NCBI GenBank assembly: GCA_040437565.1
Contig: JBDOQK010000003.1
Coordinates: 620,001-684,000, forward strand
Length of the DNA: 64,000 nucleotides
Direction: 5' to 3'
Source: Albugo candida
Lineage: Eukaryota; Oomycota; Peronosporomycetes; Albuginales
In this document: piece by piece, positions 20,881 through 29,969 of the stretch
Layout of the letters: each line of letters opens with the position of its first letter
Position numbering within the stretch: the stretch's first letter is position 1
Position numbers and translations under genes: made by a program
Notes under the pieces: generated by a model
Databases searched by the model: none
Seen by the model: the letters and a program-made list of their open reading frames with translations, nothing else
What the model was told of the DNA's origin: nothing

Positions 20881-21975
20881 ATGCCAATTCCGACAACAAA
20901 ACGTAACAAACTCGAGAATGCGACTAAAATGGTTGAGAATTTGCCGGGAACTCCACCGCTCGTACACCGTAAGACTGTACAAGAGACTGATACGATGGAG
21001 GCAAAAGTGGCCGCTCTTATCGCGATTCAGCGCGTATCGCGCAGATATCTCATGTCGAAGCCGCATAAGAGCGAATCGCATCCAGCAGGGAGACCCGTTT
21101 TATTGGGCGTCGTCAACGCGGAAAACGTATTTTTTTGGTGCGATTTTACGGTTCTTACGCACGTTTACTGCGATATTCGAGTTCTCCGTAAGCCTTTTGG
21201 ACCGAATATGTTTGAGTATACCACAGAAAATTGTATCGATATACGAGCACCAAAATGGGAAAGAAAATGTTTCGTGCCCATGCTCTCGAGCAAATGCGAT
21301 ATAGTTGTAACGCTGATTGGTATCACTGCGGTGCGAAAGCGATTGTTTCTGGGTCAGTCGATTTTCAAGTTACATTCGGGCTGGGAATCACAGCCATCGT
21401 TGCAGGCTCCAATCGGGAAATGGGTATTTCCAACCAGAGAAAGTCTGATCGGATGTGATCGCCATGTTCGAGGATCTATCACTCTACAACTCCTGCCCGT
21501 GTTCACCAATTCGTTTGTGTTTGTATCGCCTTTTAGAATGGTAAGTGGAATACAAAGCCTGCATCTTAGTAACACTAACTCAGCTTGGTGGCGGAAATCA
21601 ATAAAAGTATCATCGCCCTTTGTGAGTTTCTCCTCAGAAAGCTTACCAATGGGTGTAGGTTGCTGGGGTGTTTTGACATTCACACACCTCAACATTTACG
21701 CACAAGGGTCTGCAGCAGCACTTGTGAGTTTTCAAGTCGATAAATTGCAGATGGTTTCCAGCTGCACGTCTTCTACAACATCACCGACATCGAGTGAAGA
21801 AAATGACATTTATCAGTCGACGCGTAGAAACTCGGCGGAAGCGTACCCGCTGAGAATATACGCGCATGGAGAGCTACATGTTTTGTACATGTCAAGCTAT
21901 GATCAGTTGTGTCAGTGGACTGAAAGAATAGCATTTATAGGACGGCAAGTATCGCAATGCAATTTGCCAGAGTGA
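20881..21975 (+). CDS. Uncharacterised protein with IQ-like segment, beta-rich core and PH-like C-terminus
   Basis: 364 aa in one open frame, 151 bp after PKA-R on the same strand. Residues 40-62 (AALIAIQRVSRRYLMSK) resemble an IQ motif. Residues 70-215 are beta-rich and C2-like in feel (CDIVVTLIGITAVRKRLFLGQSIFKL). Residues about 250-355 resemble a PH domain: GCWGVLTFTHLNIYAQG, then LRIYAHGELHVLYMSS and the final helix YDQLCQWTERIAF with the typical Trp. An apparent GTAAGT donor at 21541 lies inside the frame, but splicing it to TCAG breaks the frame, so I keep a single exon. Function unknown; a phosphoinositide- or membrane-linked role is a guess. Confidence 0.72.
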   Translation: MPIPTTKRNKLENATKMVENLPGTPPLVHRKTVQETDTMEAKVAALIAIQRVSRRYLMSKPHKSESHPAGRPVLLGVVNAENVFFWCDFTVLTHVYCDIRVLRKPFGPNMFEYTTENCIDIRAPKWERKCFVPMLSSKCDIVVTLIGITAVRKRLFLGQSIFKLHSGWESQPSLQAPIGKWVFPTRESLIGCDRHVRGSITLQLLPVFTNSFVFVSPFRMVSGIQSLHLSNTNSAWWRKSIKVSSPFVSFSSESLPMGVGCWGVLTFTHLNIYAQGSAAALVSFQVDKLQMVSSCTSSTTSPTSSEENDIYQSTRRNSAEAYPLRIYAHGELHVLYMSSYDQLCQWTERIAFIGRQVSQCNLPE

Positions 21976-22122
21976 GCATTTGCGAGTTGTGGCATATTCT
22001 CTGATAGAAAAGATCACTAAATTATAATTAAATTTTCTCCCCGTATTCTCTGATCAATTTTTCTTTCGCTGCGTTGGCCAAGCCTATAGAGCAAATATAA
22101 GGGTATATATTATTTCATCACG

Positions 22123-22544
22123 TCAAGCCAAAACAAAGCACGCTAACGGACGTCGATAAATGCCGATTTCACTAGTTTGTTCCCATTTCGCCAATTTGTT
22201 CCGATATGTTTGTATTACATATTTGTACGCAACTTGGCCTCCGATAACAGCTTCAAATTTGTCTCGACTACGAATATCCATTAGCCTTAAGGAAGGCAAT
22301 CCAGCTGATATCGCAATCACCGATGCAGCAGTAAGCTTGACACAGCCCCAGAGCCGTAATTCCTTTAAATTGGTGAGAGAAGCCACGATGCGGAAAATTG
22401 CATAATCAGTTATACGTGTGCATTGCGATAAATTCAGATTTTCCAAATGTACTAATGATTCACAAAGCTTCTCAACCGCTCGATCAGTGATTTTGTAGCA
22501 ATAACGTAGGTTTAAATCCCGTAAACATGGCAAATGATCGGCAA
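22123..22544 (-). CDS. F-box/LRR protein, truncated copy at gap
   Basis: C-terminal 140 codons of the same leucine-rich-repeat protein that is complete at 24677-25879, cut by the N gap. It is probably not a separate gene (see the 2.45-kb repeat). Confidence 0.8.
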
Positions 22545-22644
22545 NNNNNNNNNNNNNNNNNNNNNNNNNNNNNNNNNNNNNNNNNNNNNNNNNNNNNNNN
22601 NNNNNNNNNNNNNNNNNNNNNNNNNNNNNNNNNNNNNNNNNNNN
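22545..22644. other. Assembly gap (100 N)
   Basis: Flanks share 2,454 bp (20091-22544 and 22645-25098). Confidence 0.95.
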
Positions 22645-23283
22645 GACGGCGAGCTCGTGCAAACGGTAACAAGCGTGTGATCATGTCTTAGATTTAATAT
22701 ATATGCGTGTTTATAGTGCACAGAAGCAATGTCATTTGGTGAATTAGCGCTAATGTACAATGCTCCACGAGCTGCAACAGTACAAGCGCGAGAAAAATCA
22801 AAAGCCTGGGCGCTGGATAGACATACTTTCAAGTACATTATAATGGAAACGACTTTGAGAACAAGACAAGCACATCGTGGCTTTATTGAACGGGTTCCGA
22901 TACTCGAGTCACTCAGTGACACCGAGCGGACGACCATTGTGGATGCTCTTCGCGTGGAGCATTTTCAAGATGGACAAGTTATAATACAGCAAGGCGATGA
23001 TGGGAATCACTTTTACATCATAGAAGAAGGTGAAGCTATGTGCAGCAAACGCGTATCCTCCGACGCACTTTCACAAGACATGGGAACACTCCAATCTGGT
23101 TCTTACTTTGGCGAAATTGCTCTTCTCACAGCACGACCTCGTCAGGCCACCGTCACGGCCAAAGGACCCGTAAAATGTCTCGTTCTCGATCGTAAAACTT
23201 TCAAGCGCGTGATGGGTCCTCTTGAAGATATTCTAAAGCGGAACATTGACAAGTACCATCTCTTTATGGCAAACAACATTTAG
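22645..23283 (+). CDS. PKA regulatory subunit, truncated second copy
   Basis: Repeats the 3' part of PKA-R: the end of exon 2, the 51-nt intron and all of exon 3. It encodes the end of the first and all of the second cyclic-nucleotide-binding domain. It starts at the gap and lacks the docking domain and inhibitor site. Most likely the other end of an unmerged contig. Confidence 0.85.
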
Positions 23284-23434
23284 AACTAGGTCGTCCTAAT
23301 CTGACAATGTAGTACCCTATGTTAGTCTTTTAGACTCGTCTTTACGCTATTCTTCGCGACATTACAACGACGTGTCGATATAGAGACTATGTCAGGTATA
23401 CGTTTCAATTACGGCTCAGAACATTGTAGCTGCT

Positions 23435-24529
23435 ATGCCAATTCCGACAACAAAACGTAACAAACTCGAGAATGCGACTAAAATGGTTGAGAATTTGCCG
23501 GGAACTCCACCGCTCGTACACCGTAAGACTGTACAAGAGACTGATACGATGGAGGCAAAAGTGGCCGCTCTTATCGCGATTCAGCGCGTATCGCGCAGAT
23601 ATCTCATGTCGAAGCCGCATAAGAGCGAATCGCATCCAGCAGGGAGACCCGTTTTATTGGGCGTCGTCAACGCGGAAAACGTATTTTTTTGGTGCGATTT
23701 TACGGTTCTTACGCACGTTTACTGCGATATTCGAGTTCTCCGTAAGCCTTTTGGACCGAATATGTTTGAGTATACCACAGAAAATTGTATCGATATACGA
23801 GCACCAAAATGGGAAAGAAAATGTTTCGTGCCCATGCTCTCGAGCAAATGCGATATAGTTGTAACGCTGATTGGTATCACTGCGGTGCGAAAGCGATTGT
23901 TTCTGGGTCAGTCGATTTTCAAGTTACATTCGGGCTGGGAATCACAGCCATCGTTGCAGGCTCCAATCGGGAAATGGGTATTTCCAACCAGAGAAAGTCT
24001 GATCGGATGTGATCGCCATGTTCGAGGATCTATCACTCTACAACTCCTGCCCGTGTTCACCAATTCGTTTGTGTTTGTATCGCCTTTTAGAATGGTAAGT
24101 GGAATACAAAGCCTGCATCTTAGTAACACTAACTCAGCTTGGTGGCGGAAATCAATAAAAGTATCATCGCCCTTTGTGAGTTTCTCCTCAGAAAGCTTAC
24201 CAATGGGTGTAGGTTGCTGGGGTGTTTTGACATTCACACACCTCAACATTTACGCACAAGGGTCTGCAGCAGCACTTGTGAGTTTTCAAGTCGATAAATT
24301 GCAGATGGTTTCCAGCTGCACGTCTTCTACAACATCACCGACATCGAGTGAAGAAAATGACATTTATCAGTCGACGCGTAGAAACTCGGCGGAAGCGTAC
24401 CCGCTGAGAATATACGCGCATGGAGAGCTACATGTTTTGTACATGTCAAGCTATGATCAGTTGTGTCAGTGGACTGAAAGAATAGCATTTATAGGACGGC
24501 AAGTATCGCAATGCAATTTGCCAGAGTGA
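23435..24529 (+). CDS. PH-like orphan protein, second copy
   Basis: The translation is identical to that of 20881-21975 (364 aa), in the right-hand copy of the 2.45-kb repeat. In the true chromosome this is probably the same single gene, followed by the convergent F-box/LRR gene 147 bp away. Confidence 0.8.
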   Translation: MPIPTTKRNKLENATKMVENLPGTPPLVHRKTVQETDTMEAKVAALIAIQRVSRRYLMSKPHKSESHPAGRPVLLGVVNAENVFFWCDFTVLTHVYCDIRVLRKPFGPNMFEYTTENCIDIRAPKWERKCFVPMLSSKCDIVVTLIGITAVRKRLFLGQSIFKLHSGWESQPSLQAPIGKWVFPTRESLIGCDRHVRGSITLQLLPVFTNSFVFVSPFRMVSGIQSLHLSNTNSAWWRKSIKVSSPFVSFSSESLPMGVGCWGVLTFTHLNIYAQGSAAALVSFQVDKLQMVSSCTSSTTSPTSSEENDIYQSTRRNSAEAYPLRIYAHGELHVLYMSSYDQLCQWTERIAFIGRQVSQCNLPE

Positions 24530-24676
24530 GCATTTGCGAGTTGTGGCATATTCTCTGATAGAAAAGATCACTAAATTATAATTAAATTTTCTCCCCGTAT
24601 TCTCTGATCAATTTTTCTTTCGCTGCGTTGGCCAAGCCTATAGAGCAAATATAAGGGTATATATTATTTCATCACG

Positions 24677-25879
24677 TCAAGCCAAAACAAAGCACGCTAA
24701 CGGACGTCGATAAATGCCGATTTCACTAGTTTGTTCCCATTTCGCCAATTTGTTCCGATATGTTTGTATTACATATTTGTACGCAACTTGGCCTCCGATA
24801 ACAGCTTCAAATTTGTCTCGACTACGAATATCCATTAGCCTTAAGGAAGGCAATCCAGCTGATATCGCAATCACCGATGCAGCAGTAAGCTTGACACAGC
24901 CCCAGAGCCGTAATTCCTTTAAATTGGTGAGAGAAGCCACGATGCGGAAAATTGCATAATCAGTTATACGTGTGCATTGCGATAAATTCAGATTTTCCAA
25001 ATGTACTAATGATTCACAAAGCTTCTCAACCGCTCGATCAGTGATTTTGTAGCAATAACGTAGGTTTAAATCCCGTAAACATGGCAAATGATCGGCAATC
25101 ATCGCGACAACTCTATCATCGACTTTGTGGCAATATCGCAAATTCAGTCTTCGAAGTTTTTTGCATCGCTCTACTACGGGAATTATAGACAAACTGCCAG
25201 CAGCATGACAGCCCCAAAGACTCAGATCAGTCAATTTGACGCACAGAGTGAGCTTCCGTATATCTATATCATTCAATGTGTGGCATCCCCAAAAATGAAC
25301 CACCCGCAACGATTTGAAATTCCTCTCAAGAAGCAGAGATAAAGCTGTGCTGTCTATCGTCATATCTCGAAAACAAATTTCTCGGAGATTTTGACACGTA
25401 TCCGCTAATGCCAGCAGCTACTCACACAAAATATAAGCAACCTCAGATGCATGAGAAAATGAATCACAAACCTCTTTTGCTCCGACGCTTTTGCACCGTA
25501 TAAGTTCCAAAACCCGCAACTTTTGTAGTGCGTGCTGTGAGTGTTCGGCTCCCAACAACTCGGCATCGAAGGATTCACATACAGCTACCCGGAGCGTGTG
25601 TAATTGCTTTCGACTGTATCGAAATAAACTATTCCAAAATGAGAGATCCTGCTCATTTTGCCTACATAAGTGAGGGAATCCATCTCGGCAATGAGTGCAA
25701 ATTTGACAGTACGAAGTAAAGTCGCGGGCGATCGGCTCAACTCTCAGTAAGGTTTTGTTACACACTAAAAGGCGGAAGCGTTCTCTAACGGTCAAATAGT
25801 CCATGATATGACCCAGATCATCGCTCGTGAGAGAGAGCAACCTCTTATCGTATACATTAGGTATCGTTCTAGCCGTCAT
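24677..25879 (-). CDS. F-box-like/leucine-rich-repeat protein (AMN1/FBXL type), 2 exons
   Basis: Exons are 25879-25472 and 25417-24677 (382 aa), with a 54-nt intron (GTTTGT donor, GAGTAG acceptor). Splicing joins SVGAKE to LLALADTCQNL. The N-terminus (LTSDDLGHIMDYLTVRERFRL, then VCNKTLL) looks like an F-box, the Skp1-binding module of SCF ubiquitin ligases. The rest is a run of cysteine-containing LRRs of about 26 residues: LRVVHFWGCHTLND, LTDLSLWGCHAAG, LRRLNLRYCHKVDD, LRDLNLRYCYKITD, LENLNLSQCTRITD, LKELRLWGCVKLT. A short basic tail follows. A substrate-receptor role is inferred. Confidence 0.88.
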
Positions 25880-26235
25880 TGAGTGAAATTTATGTTAGTA
25901 TGCCAAATCACTTGGTCCACCACACCGCGAGTTGTGTCTCTAATTTACGAAGAGCTAGCCACTGATGCTGAGGACAGTCTTTAAGCATAGTATGAGGAGT
26001 TTCCTCAATAAAATCCCCTCACAGTTGACGTGAAATGTTTCCAACCGTACTATGCGGTCAGACCTCAGAATTCATTATAAGCCAATCGCCGATGGTCTCC
26101 ACATCGAGTCGCTTTGGGAACATCAGTGCGAAGAATGAAACTTCTACATTTATTACACTTGACTGTTAATCGTACGTTTACATACAGCTGTGATTCCTAA
26201 GAACGAGTCCATGGTCTACGCTGATTATCAGTCTA
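25880..26235. other. Intergenic, no feature seen
   Basis: About 356 bp between the F-box/LRR start and the zinc-finger gene 3' end. No ORF, RNA or repeat that I can support. Confidence 0.6.
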
Positions 26236-27885
26236 TCATTTCATTAATTCGAGCACCACGCTCAGCTCTTCTCCGGTGAATTCCGGAGCCGCAGGCTGCA
26301 TCGGTGGCACTGGATAAGTATTGTACGGCTGTTGTTGTTGATACCGTTGATGCTGGTCTTGTTTGACAGTATTTTCTTCATTCGGTGAGCGTGGAGGCGG
26401 ACGAAGCAAAGGAGCATGCTGGATACTTCCCAGCATCGGTGCACGTTGATTGTGGATCACGGAAGAAAATGGGGCATTGTTGTAAGTGAGATCGTGCCGA
26501 AGACGACCTATTTGATGTAGAGACGCTGAGGACGGTACATTATCGTAATTGGTACCAGAATTGTAAGCTATCGAACCTTCATACCCGCCCGAACGAGACG
26601 CATAAAAAGTCGTTTGCTCGGCGGGTCCAGTGGACTGGACTTGATGTGATTCCAAAGCATAAGATTCTTGCGATGTCAATGGGATTTCAGACGCTGAAAG
26701 AGAGTTCGAGAGCGACGGAGATCGCACACTATGATATTTACTCCTTTGTTTACTTTCATATCCGTATTCCTCACCTTGGCCCTTACGATATGATTCACGA
26801 TGATATGAGGACATCATTCCGCTTTCTTTGGTCAAGAGTTCTTGGTCTCGCTTGTAATGCCCTTCTGCGTTATTTCTTGTGGCTACCGAAAAGTTCTCTT
26901 GTGTTGATTGGGGATTCAATCGATAATACATATCACGAGGACGTTGTGACTCACGATCTAAATAGTCCGTTGCTCGACACACATTACTTGATGACGAAGA
27001 AGCGTACGAGCGAGATAAACATGGCTGAGGATATACATTTTGCTCAACTGGCGAAGTCATATTGGAGTTGTATGGATATACGCCCGCATAGTTTCGTTGA
27101 TCGGACACGGGTATGTCACCAATTCTATACTTGGCAGCAATGTTGTGCTGTATTTTCTGATGCTGCACGAATTCCTTATAGTTATCACTGCTCCATGAAC
27201 AATTCATTCCGATGCATCGAAAAAGATGCTCACCTTCGGGAAAATGAGACCGCATATGACGTTTTAATTTCGTGCTGGTATTGAATCGTTTCTCGCATGC
27301 TGGAACGATGCAAGGATATGGACGCTCACCACTGTGAATTCTTTTGTGCCTACTTAGATTTCCAGAAGTATTGAAACATTGGGTGCACCCTTGGTAATCA
27401 CATCGATACGGCTTGATGCCCGTATGTATTCGCATATGACGACGCAACGCAAACGATCGAGGAAATTGTTTTCCGCAATGTATTTCCGGACACATGAACA
27501 CTTCTTTTTGGCTCGAAATACTTTTACGAGAAGATTCAAACAATGGATTCTTCTTAACGTGCGATTTAGAATTGCTCTCACATCGACCCGGGCGTATGGA
27601 TTCGAGTATTTTTTGCTCATTTGTTCTACTCGTATTATTGTAAGAAATGGTGGCACTGTTTAGCGTCGAGAGAGAATCATCGTTGAAACTAGGTATGACT
27701 GGGTCCGCACGTGAAGGTGACGACTCTGAATCAAGCTGCATCGAAGAGGCTGACTCCATCATTCTAGCCAGCGGATCAGATGGATACCACGACGAGGAAG
27801 AGTTGCATGATGAGGTTTTGATTTGAAATTGTGAATGGACGTTCATGTCGTGATGGGCTTCTACCATCCCTTTGTTACTCCCCAT
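26236..27885 (-). CDS. C2H2 zinc-finger transcription factor, 549 aa
   Basis: Single-exon protein; the first in-frame ATG is at 27885 (an in-frame GTG lies six bases earlier). A Ser-rich, acidic N-terminus precedes three classical C2H2 fingers with TGEKP-type linkers, at about residues 130-215: CPEIHCGKQFPRSFALRRHMRIH, CDYQGCTQCF...HKRIH, CIVPACEKRF...HMRSH. A fourth, looser finger reads CIGMNCSW...HQKIQH. The finger order and spacing resemble TFIIIA/ZIC/GLI-like tandem arrays. The long C-terminal half is low-complexity (Ser, Tyr, Gln; RYQQQQPYN and PVPPMQPAAPEF), typical of activation domains. Targets unknown. Confidence 0.9.
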   Translation of the reverse strand: MGSNKGMVEAHHDMNVHSQFQIKTSSCNSSSSWYPSDPLARMMESASSMQLDSESSPSRADPVIPSFNDDSLSTLNSATISYNNTSRTNEQKILESIRPGRCESNSKSHVKKNPLFESSRKSISSQKEVFMCPEIHCGKQFPRSFALRRHMRIHTGIKPYRCDYQGCTQCFNTSGNLSRHKRIHSGERPYPCIVPACEKRFNTSTKLKRHMRSHFPEGEHLFRCIGMNCSWSSDNYKEFVQHQKIQHNIAAKYRIGDIPVSDQRNYAGVYPYNSNMTSPVEQNVYPQPCLSRSYASSSSSNVCRATDYLDRESQRPRDMYYRLNPQSTQENFSVATRNNAEGHYKRDQELLTKESGMMSSYHRESYRKGQGEEYGYESKQRSKYHSVRSPSLSNSLSASEIPLTSQESYALESHQVQSTGPAEQTTFYASRSGGYEGSIAYNSGTNYDNVPSSASLHQIGRLRHDLTYNNAPFSSVIHNQRAPMLGSIQHAPLLRPPPRSPNEENTVKQDQHQRYQQQQPYNTYPVPPMQPAAPEFTGEELSVVLELMK

Positions 27886-28623
27886 CTCCACGTTGCTAAA
27901 AAGTGTAGTGAAACCTTATGCGTGATTCAAACACATCCAATGGATGAAAGTTGTTAAATGACGTATCGCAATAAGCGCGTCACAAGAAAAAAGTCCCACA
28001 TTAGGACTTTGGCGGTAGGTATCAGAAAAACCAGCGAATCGACTTGATTAGCAAACTTGGTAGTTCATCTTCTTTTTTCAAGCCGCGGCCAATAAACGTC
28101 GAATGCAGGTGCCATATCGCAGCTGATAATACGCCTTTTTTGTAGTTGATTAGGTTTCAAACCACTTGCTCTTTTGAAAAGTAGCTTTGCACAACATGCG
28201 ACACTCCCAGGCATGCCTTTTCTCCCCAGTATGAAGCTTTTAAAGAGTAAAATGACTTGCTCATAAGTGAGACGACCTACGATCACCAGACAAAGTTTGG
28301 GACTCAGTCGAATGGATTATACAGAGATACTGTCCTTCAAAATGGTGTGTTATGAAAGGAAATTTTATAGAAGTATTTGATGAGTATACGTGCTCGATTA
28401 TAACTGAAAACGCGTCAGAAGGGTCAATATGGAACTGGCGACAGAAGATTCTGTTCATTCGAATAGTACACGTCATCCATCATTGTTTCGAAATCATGAA
28501 ACCTACTCACAGCCAATCTGTCTGATAATATCTCTACAAAAGTATGCGGGCCGTTCTCGTAGGTCAATTAAACATACTGAGGTTCAAGCGTGTTATTTCA
28601 TTCGTGTGGTTTGTATATCAATT
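27886..28623. other. Intergenic, no convincing gene
   Basis: About 740 bp. Two overlapping minus-strand ORFs of about 70 codons (28065-28286 and 28261-28476) have no motif that I recognise, and no splice pairing joined them. This presumably holds the promoter of the zinc-finger gene. Confidence 0.5.
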
Positions 28624-29451
28624 CTAGGAATAAATTTTTCGTGCAAGCGTTTCTGCTCTAGCTGCTCGTTTTGACTTTGGACGTCCCATATCGACAGTAT
28701 ACTTGATTTTTAGCGCTGGCGAGGGTGTGTAAAGAATATTCTTCTTAGAATAGGGAAATCGTCGTTCTTTCGCACCAATATCGGGTGTTGAAAACGATCG
28801 TGGCATTGTTCTGGTCCTAGCTTTCAACGGGGTAGCGTATGTGATCGTTGGCGAGGCGACGTACAACTGCTTTATGCGCTCGCACAGGTTCTTCAAGGTT
28901 GTATCGTTGACCTCAAAGTAGATTCCAGCCACACCTGTATCCTTGGCTATGCGCACGTTGGCAGGATCGTCGTCGATCAAAACAGTGTGGCGAGTTTGTA
29001 TAGACTGACAGCATATCATCGACGCTTCTGTCGCAGCAGATGCAATATATCGCAACTTGCATCTTCGATCGAAATATATAGCTTTATCTGAATGAAATGG
29101 GTCGAATGCTTGAGCTCCCAAGCTTGTTAATAAACATGAGGGATCGTCTCCACGCACAATGATTGATTGTGCTAAGGCATCACCAAAACAAAGCTCTAAT
29201 ACTTCCTTAATAAGTGCTACTTGAGGGCTGAATGTGACCACCGCAACGTGTATTTGAGCGTCACGAATGCACGGAATCAAATGAACAAATAATTTTCGGA
29301 TGTACTTTTGCAATTCTGACGCAGGTTTTTCCCATTCGCCTCCTGTGTGAATGGTTAAAAAAGTCGAATCAAAGTCGATACAAACAAGTCGTGCGCCAGT
29401 TTGTCGTAGGACACTCACGATCTCTTTCGCGACTGTACCGAGGTCAGACAT
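28624..29451 (-). CDS. HAD-superfamily hydrolase, 275 aa
   Basis: Intronless. The HAD motif I nucleophile is in CIDFDSTFLT (DxDST, residues about 24-32), the Thr/Ser motif II in VAVVTFSP, and the acidic motif IV in VLIDDDPANVRIA. The substrate loop (HTGGEWEKPASELQKYIR) and the following helices suggest a small cap. The C-terminal 60 residues are basic (KARTRTMPRSFSTP, GRPKSKRAARAETLARKI) and perhaps nuclear-targeting. Proteins of this type occur in oomycetes and diatoms; the substrate is unknown. Confidence 0.85.
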   Translation of the reverse strand: MSDLGTVAKEIVSVLRQTGARLVCIDFDSTFLTIHTGGEWEKPASELQKYIRKLFVHLIPCIRDAQIHVAVVTFSPQVALIKEVLELCFGDALAQSIIVRGDDPSCLLTSLGAQAFDPFHSDKAIYFDRRCKLRYIASAATEASMICCQSIQTRHTVLIDDDPANVRIAKDTGVAGIYFEVNDTTLKNLCERIKQLYVASPTITYATPLKARTRTMPRSFSTPDIGAKERRFPYSKKNILYTPSPALKIKYTVDMGRPKSKRAARAETLARKIYS

Positions 29452-29969
29452 TACTCTATTTTTGCATGCGCTGGCACGAAAATCGGTCCGACGAGCACTC
29501 GAGAGGCGCAGATGCTTCGAACCTAGCGACTCTCGCTGACGTGGTCAACGGGGTAACTGGCGTACTTAATGTCTTCCATGCGCATTTATACGAAAAAGTG
29601 CATGCTTGTAGAACGGACGCAGTAAACGTTTATATTGAAAGTGAAGAATATGTGAAACACCGTCCCCCTTGCTACATCGCTATTTCTATTTATTCACCCT
29701 CTTCTTTTGCTACCTAAAAAATCAATATTTGTTTGGCCGCACATACTTTTTGCAACACAATTCTAAGTGTGAAAAACCCTGGCAGGACCATCGAAACATA
29801 TTGCTTAATATAGGACGTGAGTATCGTAAAAGTTGCATCAAAATCTCAAGCAAACTTCACTTCAATGACCCCAAAAGGGTCGACGTCCGATGAATGAAAC
29901 TTGGCCACAGAAATTGTCTGTCAGTCAATCTTCCAATCACAGCGCCAAGAAGACATTTTAAACCAATCA
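29452..29969. other. Intergenic, with a short TIR-like stretch
   Basis: No gene seen. At about 29901-29945 a segment has TGGCCACAGA and CCAATCACAGC in the same order and with near-equal spacing as in the TIR of the element at 51.2-52.1 kb. No partner inverted copy was found nearby, so this may be a relic or coincidence. Confidence 0.35.

Larger units (their letters stand above)
20091..22544. repeat. Left copy of a 2,454-bp direct repeat flanking a gap
   Basis: This block repeats at 22645-25098, with 100 N between. I found one difference (A at 20157, T at 22711, within a PKA-R intron), and the encoded proteins agree throughout. Both copies touch the gap exactly at their shared edge, as expected for overlapping contig ends that were not merged rather than for a biological tandem duplication. 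Confidence 0.85.

Noticed and set aside
21541-21583. GTAAGT..TCAG intron in the PH-like gene
   Set aside because: Removing its 43 nt shifts the frame to a stop within a few codons, whereas the unspliced frame continues through the PH-like domain.
26646-27284. 212-codon plus-strand ORF
   Set aside because: It lies antisense inside the zinc-finger gene and shows no motif; an open antisense frame there is explained by the codon composition of the real gene.
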